A DNA stretch of 64,000 nucleotides from NCBI GenBank assembly GCA_020205615.1, contig CM035170.1, forward strand, positions 115,180,213 through 115,244,212, written 5' to 3'. Shown here in pieces: positions 55,754 through 64,000 of the stretch; the first letter of the stretch is position 1; each line of letters starts with the position of its first letter. The DNA is from Panax quinquefolius. Taxonomy: Eukaryota; Streptophyta; Magnoliopsida; Apiales; Araliaceae. A model generated the notes under the pieces. The model worked only from the letters and a program-made list of their open reading frames with translations. It did not search any database and had not been told where the DNA came from. The position numbers were made by a program, and so were the translations under genes.

Positions 55754-57827
55754 TGTAATACCGGAAAAAAAAATAAAAAAAAATAAAATAATAAATAAAT
55801 AAAATTAAAATTAAAAATAAAATAAATATTGCTTTGTTTTAAAACATATTTATTGCACTTTGTCTTTTATTTGGGTCAAACTAGTCAATTACTTTTGAAC
55901 TAATATGTATTAATAAATGATGAATAATTAAGTTAATAAATTGGGCCATAAAATTAATTTGATTTAATTTATATGTGGGTCAAATTAACATTCTATCAAA
56001 ATTAGGAGAGTTAGTAAATATATAAAAAAAGGGAGTAATTAATAAATAAATATCTAAAACCTAACCCTATATTAATTAGTTCTGTTCGGATTAAAATTGA
56101 TTGTGCGTGAGGCGGAAAAGAGCAGAAGAACTACGACGTCAACGTAAGAGGAGGAAGAGGAATATACGTAAGTCTGCTTCTATTTTGTTATCAGAACTAT
56201 TGGGAGTAGCTATCAATCATTATAAATATATTTGTACTGCTTTAGAATACTTGATTCGGGTAATAATTTAGATTATATATATATATATTGCGCCCATCAT
56301 CTTCTAACATGAAAGATCAATAAGTTTACAAGGTTAGCAACGTGTAAAGTAATAATAATAATAATAATCATAGGCAATGAACTTGGAATGTTACCAATCT
56401 GCTGTAATAAGGAATATTAGTATATATATATAATATTTTAGTAGGTAATTAAATCGTAATGTTAATCTAGTAAATTGTATTGAGATTTTGTATATTAATT
56501 CAAACTAAATAATTTTGTCGTTAAATTTATAAATTTTATTTAATAAAAAAATTAATTAATGAGATTATGTTGTTAATGGTTAGATTTGTAATAAAATTTT
56601 ATTTTATTATTAGATCGAATCGGAGGAAATTTAAGAAGTATTTTTGGAATATAAAATTTTTGGGTATTACATTGCTTAATCCAGTACTGGATTCCGTACT
56701 CTTTCAAATAAACTCTTTTGTTTTTGATTCGTTTCGTTTGTTATTCGTTTCAAAATTTAGTATTGTCTCTCATAATTGTCCTTGTCAATTTATTGTGATA
56801 AATTTATTTTGACGTTGCATTAGAATTCATATGTGTATTCTTTAGACTAGGGCATCATGTCTAAATTTTATTTTGATATTCATAGTGATGTACATGTTAT
56901 TATTTTAGAGACGTGTGTCGATGATTCGCTTCGATTTAACATGTACAATGTTAGAACCCCTTTCAGGTTGATATTTTGTCGCATGTGTTGTGACATTATA
57001 TTTTTGTTAGAATACCATAGGGTATACCGAGCTATAACCACCGTGGGGGTACCACAGTGCATATCCTCTTAACACCGAGGCATGACACCTTCCGTAAGCG
57101 GTGTGATCACCCCACCTGCGTCTCCGCTTTTGTGCTTCCGATGGGAGTTGGCCATTTGGTGTTTTGTTGTGGGGAGGCGTATGGGTGGACCCTAGTTTCG
57201 CTACGCTACATTATGCGGATTGGTGATGTTTGTGCCAAACACGCCTTGGATTTTACATGCGTTAGATTCGCGGTCCAATGTGTGTGACTTACGCCTGTGT
57301 GGCATTATGTGATTCGCTGTGTGGCATTATTTGACTTACTGTGTGGCAAGGTATATTCTATTTTGTTCGAGCTTCGGTATGAAATAACACCCAACCATTT
57401 GATTCAAATTTATTATTTCGCCGTGTTAGTTTTGTTCGCTTCGCTTCGATTCGCTCGTTTCATTTCATTTAATCGAGTTAGTAATTTGGTTCATTATTTG
57501 TATTCTATATTCCGCATCGGGCATTTGCTCATGCATGTTTTTCTTCCTAGAGTGTAATCGGGGACCAAGGGCAAGTGTGACGAGAGCTTCCTTTAATCCA
57601 ATACTTTTGATATATTTTGTTAGGTTTCAATACATTGATTTATTTAAAGTTGTAATAAGTATTTTAGATTGTGGATCGAGCAGGTTGGAGATTTATTATG
57701 GTTGACTTGTGGTATTCATCGCTTATTAAGACTATTCTTTTGTGGCTTTGAGCCTTGCTAATAAATTTATTAGTTTCATTTGTATTTTGAGTAACCTCTC
57801 TTTCTATTTTGGAAAGGGGTGTTCTGA
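55754..57827 (+). mobile_element. 5' LTR of gypsy element E
   Basis: It starts TGTAATACCGG and ends in GGGGTGTTCTGA before a degenerate primer site, about 2.07 kb. The TGTAATACC start is common in plant gypsy LTRs of another lineage than family A. It includes AT and AAT microsatellites (56272-56289, 56350-56368). The open frames inside (56567-57557) resemble no known protein and I treat them as chance. Confidence 0.7.
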
Positions 57828-57828
57828 G

Positions 57829-57841
57829 TTAGTATCGAGCC
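57829..57841 (+). other. degenerate primer-binding site (element E)
   Basis: TTAGTATCGAGCC is altered from TTGGTATCAGAGC in the same way as at 282-294 and 22430-22442. The gag start lies 160 bp downstream. Confidence 0.65.
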
Positions 57842-58004
57842 GTGTTCTTTCTTGTAGAAAACCTATTTAGGTTTGACCAGTGAGTTATGGGTAGACTTCT
57901 GGGTTAGGTTTTTGTTCTGTTTGATTTTCTGTTCAGCTATCCTATCCGCTATATTCAAATTTGTCTCTAATCTTCTTTGTTTATATTCGTGATTTCTTTC
58001 TTAG

Positions 58005-59235
58005 ATGGCTCAAGATCAACTAGAGAGTTCTTTGGGGCGAGGTAACAATAGGGGAAGAGGTGAAGGTCGGTCCAACGAAAGCAACCTAATGATCGATTAA
58101 TGCTCAATCGCTACCTTGGTGAATCAGCAATGAACCAAAGCTTTACCTCGCTTAGTTTACCCGGGTGGTACAGTAATGCAAAGAAATGCCACCGTAAATT
58201 TCGGCGGGGAGAACCCGGGAAATAATGGTCCACAGACAAACGTTGAGGAAGGGAATGCAGATGGTCAGTGGTCGTGAGGGGGTTCCAATGCGTGTGGTTG
58301 GAAAGGTTTCGAAGCGAAACCCACGATCCTTCGATTCGACTCAACTCCAATTGATGCAGAGAATTGGATTGCTCACCCAGAAAGATTTTTGATGTATTGG
58401 GGTGCCTTGGATAATCAGAGAGTATTGCTTGCGGTTTTACAAAGTTTGAAGGGATGCACAGAGGTGGTGGAAAGCGTTGAAAACGACAAAGGGTGATGGC
58501 TATGTTGAGACACTTAGTTGGGCGAGTTTTGTGAGGTCTTCATCGCCAGATTTCTTCAGTCTGGCGATAAAAAGCCTATGTTAGGGACTATCTCATCCAT
58601 TCGATGAAAAGATGATGAGTCTATCACGGACTTCATGACGAGGTTTACTAGTCGGCAGATTTATGAACCTCAAAGGGACTGCAGTGAATAAAGTGAGAAG
58701 TTCAAGTGGCGGATTCATTATAGGTATCGCCAAAGATCTTTATTAACAACAAGTTCCAAACGTGTGTAAGTGGCCAATGCGCCAAAAATATTGAGATGGA
58801 GCGACAGGACTTTCTATCTTCTAAACCGAGGGAGTCGAAAGAGGGACGAGATGACCAGCAGGTCAAGCTTCGATTCAAATGGGAGAAGTCAAGGTGGCAG
58901 TTGAACAGAATCGTGGTGGCTGCCAGGGCAATGGCGTGGCGAGTAATCGAATCGGGGGTTATCGGCAGATGCCTCAAATAGGGCAAAATCGTCGCCTTCA
59001 GCCTACCTTGGTATGGACAAAATCGTCGCCAAGAAGGATGTAATCTTCCGCAGGGCAAAATCGTAGTCGTTATCCGGACCCACCGTGGGGTAACCTTAAT
59101 CTAATTCGATAACTCCTGTGCTACTTGTGGGGCAAATCATCCGGAAGCGGTGCCACAGAGTACTCACCGGTGCATGCTTTTGTGTTGGCTGAGATGGGTC
59201 ATATTGCTAGGGATTGTCTTAGGTCCACGCGAAAT
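58005..59235 (+). pseudogene. gag remnant (element E)
   Basis: The ATG at 58005 starts MAQDQLESSLGRGNNRGRG, an Arg/Gly-rich head. The Retrotrans_gag domain is visible as FDSTPIDAENWIAHPERFL (near 58335-58390) and a RWWKALKTTKGDG block (near 58465-58500). A degraded zinc knuckle ending EMGHIARDCL is at 59185-59222. Frequent frameshifts are present. The sequence differs from families A, B and D throughout. Confidence 0.8.
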
Positions 59236-59339
59236 GGTGGAGGTGGTGGTGATAATGGTGGCAATGGAGGTCGGTCATTGTCGGGGTGGTCGGTATTTGC
59301 CTTGACATATAATCGGTGCCAGTGCACCGTATTTGTTTC

Positions 59340-60460
59340 GCACTCTTTTAGTTGGTAATCGCGAGGCTTCTATTTTATTTGATACGGTTCTACTCATTCC
59401 GTTGTTGCTTTCGGTCTTTTTTTTCGGACTTAGGCGTGCCATCTCGATCTTTAGGTTCTCGTGATGTCTATTGCTTTTCCCGATGGGGACTTCATTGTTA
59501 TTTCTAATTTGTATGAAGGGTGTCCGACAAGTTTTGGGGATAAGATCCAGAGCGTTAATCTTCTTCCATGTGTATGCACGATTTTGATGTCATTCTTGGG
59601 ATGGACTGGTTGGATAAACACCAAGCCACTATTGATTGTCAGGCGAAGAAGGTTATATTTGGAGATGTGAAGTCCCTAGAATTCGTGTATCAGGGTTCTC
59701 AGCCGAGTAGAGTGGTGAAGTTAATTTCAGCTTTAAAGGCTGGAAAGTTGGTGGCAAAGGGTTGTGATGGGTATTTGGCGTTTGTGAAAGATACCTCTAA
59801 GGGTGAGTCTCGTATTGAGGATGTTCCGATTGTCCGTGACTTTTCCGATGTGTTTCCTGAGGAGTTGTCAAGGTTGCCACCGCAGCGGGAAGTGGAATTT
59901 GCTATTGAGCTTGTTCCTGGTGCGGAGCCTATTTCTAAGGCGCCAGATGTCGGATGGCACCATTGAGTCAGCGGGAGTTAAGGGAACAGTTCACGAGAAC
60001 TATTAGATCGTGGTGTAATTACCCCGAGTGTTTCACCGTAAGGTGCTCCAAATCTTGTTTGTGAAGAAGAAGAATGGGTCTATGAGGTCGTGTATAGACT
60101 ATCGAGAGTTGAACAAGATCACCATCGAGAATCGGTATCCATTGCGAGGATTGATGACTTGTTTGACCAACTTGGTAGAAATATTTTTCAAGATAGACTT
60201 GAGGCTGCCATCATCGAGTTGAGAGTGAGGGATGAGGATATCCCTAAGACGGCTTTTCATTACTCGATATGGGCATTACGAGTTTACGGTGATGCCTTTC
60301 GATTGTAACTAACGCCCAAATGGTGTTTATGGATTTAATGAATCTGAATTGTTCGGATAAGATTTTAGACCAATTTGTCATTGTCTTTATTGACGATATT
60401 TTGGTTTACTCCAAGTCTAAGGAAGAGCATGAGGGTCATCAAGCGCTTTTGTCCTTCGAT
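59340..60460 (+). pseudogene. protease and RT remnant, truncated (element E)
   Basis: The protease start (LLVGNREASILFDT) is near 59347-59385. An open stretch at 59568-59966 has DFDVILGMDWLDKHQATIDCQ, then the protease-RT linker with DFSDVFPEELSRLPP, and then the RT entry EPISKAP. RT blocks follow: [21 protein letters not shown] at 60060-60125 and IVFIDDILVYSKSKEEHEGH at 60380-60440. Similarity ends about 60460, early in the RT thumb. RNase H and the integrase core are absent. Confidence 0.85.
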
Positions 60461-60816
60461 CTCTAATTCTTCAAAATTAATTCTAAATATTCCTATTACA
60501 AAACTATTTTAAAATAAATAGAAACCTCGATCGTGATCGAGGGGAAAGTACATAGGAAGGAGATAGAATTTACATTCGGAAAAATTAGAAGACGAGGTAC
60601 GCAGACTCCATTTAATAAAACCCATACATTCACGCATCCAACTAAAATAAAATCCAATCACATCGTCAATAATCCATAATCAATCCCATTTATTATCATA
60701 CACATCATCATATGCATCAATAAATAACATTCATCTTATGAATAATAAACATTTAATATATATATTGATTTCATTTAATGGGCAAATTTAGTTAGTATAA
60801 AATCTAATTTTGAATC

Positions 60817-61306
60817 AAAATAAACTCCTTTATTTTAATCCAAATTTAAATCAAAATAAAACTATTTTATTTTAATTTATCTAATTTTGAATAAAATAAA
60901 CTATTTTATTTTAATCAAATTTTTTTTTTAAATCAAAATAAACTCCTTTATTTTAATTAATTATGGAATCTAATTCCATATAAAAAATCTTTAATTAAAA
61001 TAAACTCTTTTATTTTAATTAATTATGGAATCCAATTCCATGTAAAAAAAAAATATTAAAGGAAACACTGATATTCTTTTCCTATTCACAAATAAACTCC
61101 TTTATTTTGAATAATATGAAATCTTATTTCATATCTAAATAAACTCCTTTATTTAAGGAAATTAGGATTCTCTTTCCAATTCACAAATAAACTCTTTTAT
61201 TTTGAATAATATGAAATCTAATTTCATATCTAAATAAACTCCTTTATTTAAGGAAAGATGGAATACAATTTCAACTCCAATTAGTTATCATGGAATCCAA
61301 TTCCAA
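60817..61306. repeat. alternating short palindrome array
   Basis: At least nine copies of a palindrome of the type AAATAAACTCCTTTATTT (60817, 60852, 60893, 60935, 60997, 61090, 61137, 61195, 61232) are interleaved with six of the type ATGGAATCTAATTCCAT (60963, 61025, 61116, 61211, 61258, 61290). Arms are 6-8 bases and loops 2-5 bases. A related pattern (CCTAATCCAATTAGG with AAACTCCTTTA) occurs at 62450-62540. Confidence 0.75.
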
Positions 61307-61940
61307 CTCTAATTAGTTAATGAAATTTAATTTTAAAATTAAAATAAACTTTTATTTTAATATTAAAATAAACCTTTTATTTTAAGATTAAAATAAACCT
61401 TTTATTTTAATTATAAAATTATTTAAAATTAAAATAAAACTTTATATTTTAATATTAAAATAAACCTTTTATTTTAAAATTAAAATAAACTTTTATTTTA
61501 ATTATATAATAATTAAAATATATATATATATATATATAAATATTACCGTAAATATTATATATATAATATATATTACCGAACCGTGGCTTAATCTAAAATT
61601 AAAAGGAAGCACGTGACTTCAATATGAGAATTAGCACCATAACCAGATTTTTTTTTTTTTTTTCTGATAAGTATCTAAGCCAAATATGTTGCCCGTAATT
61701 GAATTGAATGTTTCAAGTTTAAGGCATACTGATCTTCTAACTGATAGAATTTTGGCTAGCTCAAAAGTTTGAATTATTAAAATTAAAAAACAAAATAGCA
61801 CCGTGCTGCTAGCCTGCAAATGCAGATTTTATTTTATTTTTTAAATTTTATACAATTAAATTATGTCCAATTAAATTATTCTAAACACATATCAATATAC
61901 ATATCAAAACTGAACAATTAATAATTCGCATAAAGGTTTG

Positions 61941-61953
61941 GCTCTGATGCTAC
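61941..61953 (-). other. primer-binding site of the minus-strand LTR element
   Basis: On the minus strand it reads GTAGCATCAGAGC after the LTR end CCTAACA. It resembles the TGGTATCAGAGC primer site with two changes. Confidence 0.65.
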
Positions 61954-63830
61954 TGTTAGGTTTGTAATATTCAAGAACGCAATCAAATTGCATAAAAAGT
62001 GCGAAACGCCAGAAAAATCGAGTTTAAAAAATTTTACAAACCATATACCCGGATCACCCTTTATGCGATAATTATTAATTAAACGAAAAGATAAAGAATA
62101 AAATCATACCTCAAGATCGAAACTTTCCTCGCATGACAAGTTCACCTCCAAATCCTTTCGCGTTCAACTTGAATCCACCGGTTTTGTTCCTTCCTTTGAT
62201 CAACGTTAATACCCATATGTTTGGCTTCTGAGGTGATCCACCAAGAGAATTATAATGATTCAAGAAAAGGGTATTTGCTCAAACCCTGGCTTTTCTATCT
62301 CTATGAAAAGCAGTACTTCCAACAATTGGAATTACGTCGTTGTTTTGAAAAATCAACAACCCTCTCTACCCATAATAAGCACTTCTCTTATTTATAGATG
62401 TAGGCAACCCACCTTAACAATTAAGGAATTGGGATTTATTTAATTAATTAAATTCTTTTAATTAATTAAGCTCCCTAATCTTATTAGGGATAATTAATTA
62501 AACTCCTTTAACTAATTTTCCTTCCTAATCCAATTAGGAATAAATGAGAATACTTATATTAAATTAATTCCTAAACTCTTTTAGAAATTAAAATAATAAT
62601 AATTGTAATAATATTAATAAGACTCTCTTATTAATTTATATTTAATATTTCTAAAATATTAAATAATAAATATTAAGCTATTTAATTTATTCTATCACCA
62701 TAGATTAAATTAAATATACTTAACATATTATTACGATTATGCCATTAACTTCTTAAATAATTATTCTTCCTTTTATGGTGTGACCCTTTAGGTTCTCCAT
62801 ATTAAACCTATTGTGAATAAATCAATTAGAACAATTCTAATCTTATTTAAATAAATAAATTAAACAATTAATTTATTTAAATAATATTTATTCTACAATA
62901 GGGATAAGCCTCCCTAATGATCGATCAACGACTTTCCGTATAATATAGATTTCAACATTAATCATAAAAGAACCTTTAAGTAAATAATTACGCATAATTC
63001 AATCCTTCCACCATACTGATGTCCCAATTAAATATAAGACATGGAATTACTTTGTCAAGTCTTATTTTATTTAATTATATGTATTTCGATCCTTAAATAC
63101 ACAACTCAAATAATGCAAATTAGAAACTTCTTTCTAATTTCATTCTCATTCACCAAGGACTACTTTGGTTGTCATTTATCGAATCACATAGGACATTTCT
63201 CTTCTTTATTAGAAGTGGTAGATTCTTTATCGATCATACATTATCTCCATGTACAACTTATTATACCCAAGCATACCTTTTGATATACCCTAAGGGTCTT
63301 AAGAATAAGTCAAAGTATAACTCATCATACACAAGATACTATGATGATCTCAAGTCCAAGGATTACTTGTACTACTATCACTACTGAGAATTCCTATTGA
63401 CGAGCAAATAAAACTCCATTAGGTATTCCTTAGCGAGCCACGTTCAAAGGAACTTATTCTCTAATAAGCACCTACATACTTTGCTTTTAGTGTCTCCACA
63501 CAAATGATCATGAGATCAATCATCCTCATCCAATGAAAGCAAGCAACGTATGTATGTACTAATCTATCCGGATTCACTAATCCCCAATTTAGTAATCCAA
63601 TGATTGGGAACTATTTTAGTTTTAAGCTTTCTAAGAATTTAGATCTCATTAGAATGATCATCATCATTATTCTAAAAGCATTGCTTAAAACTATGGGTTT
63701 ATCACATATTATAAAACAAAGATCATGTAGATAATTAAAAGCCTTTAATAAATTAATACTTTTTATTAATAAATGAATAAGATTGTTACAAAGTATATGC
63801 TTTATCATCAAACATGATTGGCTTGTGTGC
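61954..63830 (-). mobile_element. LTR inserted in element E
   Basis: On the minus strand it ends CCTAACA at 61954, next to the primer site. The TATA box is at 62389-62396 on the minus strand, 435 bp before that end. The start is placed at about 63830 (TGCACACAAG on the minus strand) because element E coding resumes at about 63840; this border is uncertain. The LTR type (TG...CCTAACA) is unlike A, B, D and E and may belong to a Ty1/copia element. Confidence 0.55.
62389..62396 (-). promoter_or_regulatory. TATA box of the inserted LTR
   Basis: On the minus strand it reads TATAAATA followed by AGAGAAG. It sets the orientation of this LTR together with the primer site. Confidence 0.55.
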
Positions 63831-63839
63831 ATATTACTT

Positions 63840-64000
63840 TCATTAAGGAGTTATCATTATCATCCGTTGCATGTGGTGCAATATCCGTTCGATAAGATTC
63901 GGGAGGATCTTACTTGTGAGGAACAAGCCGACGCGATTTTGGATCGTCAAGAGCGAATTATGAGGAGGAAGACTATTCCGTTTGTTAAAGTTTTATGGAG
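63840..64000 (+). pseudogene. integrase C-terminal tail of element E
   Basis: The frame reads YHYHPLHVVQYPFDKIREDL, then ILDRQERIMRRKTIPFVKVLW, and runs off the window. It is the same chromodomain-like tail region as at 7938-8222, in the E lineage. It lies about 3.4 kb from the RT end; the RNase H and integrase core that should lie between are missing. The frame is open across 160 bases. Confidence 0.8.

Larger units (their letters stand above)
60461..61953 (-). mobile_element. non-coding internal part of a minus-strand LTR element
   Basis: This sequence lies downstream of the primer site of the minus-strand LTR at 61954, so it is probably its untranslated or decayed internal part. No gag or pol block is recognisable. 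Most of it is AT-rich, with an alternating palindrome array (60817-61306), an AT run (61518-61538) and a T16 run (61648-61663). A non-autonomous (LARD-like) element is possible. Its other LTR is not present in the window. Confidence 0.45.

Noticed and set aside
56567..57557. Several open frames of 60-86 residues
   Set aside because: They lie in the LTR of element E, have no family resemblance, and end before the primer site.
60817..61306. CRISPR-like repeat array
   Set aside because: The repeats are short AT-rich palindromes with uneven spacing and related spacers, in a plant genome with no cas-like genes. They fit transposon hairpins.
62255..63832. Short open frames in the inserted LTR
   Set aside because: Low-complexity translation of AT-rich LTR sequence; no homology recognised and no consistent start context.
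1..64000. tRNA, rRNA and other structured RNA genes
   Set aside because: I looked for tRNA-like arms around the primer sites and elsewhere and saw none; the tRNA-related matches are only the 12-13 base primer complements.

Overview
The window is nuclear DNA of a flowering plant, most likely a dicot. The evidence is nested Ty3/gypsy LTR retrotransposons with 2.4-2.7 kb LTRs, primer sites matching the 3' end of plant initiator tRNA-Met (TGGTATCAGAGC), and one spliced NF-YB gene with typical plant introns. The species cannot be named from the sequence.

Layout. Bases 1-46975 are a dense graveyard of chromovirus-type (probably Tekay/Del-like) gypsy elements. I separate their LTRs into family A (starts TGTAAGACCCC, leader with short hairpin repeats), family B and its subtype B' (a roughly 59 bp leader repeat and different U3 repeats), and a divergent type D. 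In order: a truncated A element (1-4790); a B LTR piece fused to a B half-element and its 3' LTR (4791-10773); a D gag remnant on the minus strand (10774-12235); a B' LTR with a gag start (12236-15126); a near-complete minus-strand A element (15127-25167); a plus-strand remnant lacking RT (25168-27382); three LTR starts in a row, the last split by two reverse-oriented solo B' LTRs (27383-37359); a partial LTR repeat and a near-complete plus-strand A element (37360-45501); and a D LTR piece (45502-46975). Every internal region follows gag, protease, RT, RNase H, integrase, chromodomain-like tail. All are broken by many small indels except short stretches such as the tail at 7938-8222.

Bases 46976-55753 are low-copy sequence. 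They hold a GGGTGA repeat at the border with the transposon block, a hairpin MITE-like repeat, and a five-coding-exon NF-YB gene on the minus strand (51201-54374). This gene encodes the histone-fold B subunit of the CCAAT-binding NF-Y complex, and a candidate small solo LTR lies in its last intron. Bases 55754-64000 are another gypsy element (E). Its RNase H and most of its integrase are missing and a minus-strand LTR element with alternating palindromes takes their place; the tail of E returns at about 63840.

Main points for follow-up. (1) Differences between LTR copies cluster at CAG/CTG-like sites inside otherwise identical sequence, which looks like base-calling error at methylated cytosines and may explain many frameshifts. 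(2) The LTR leaders carry arrays of a conserved stem-loop with a GTAGTG loop, with one pairing-compatible change. (3) Several chimeric junctions between families point to repeated recombination or template switching.
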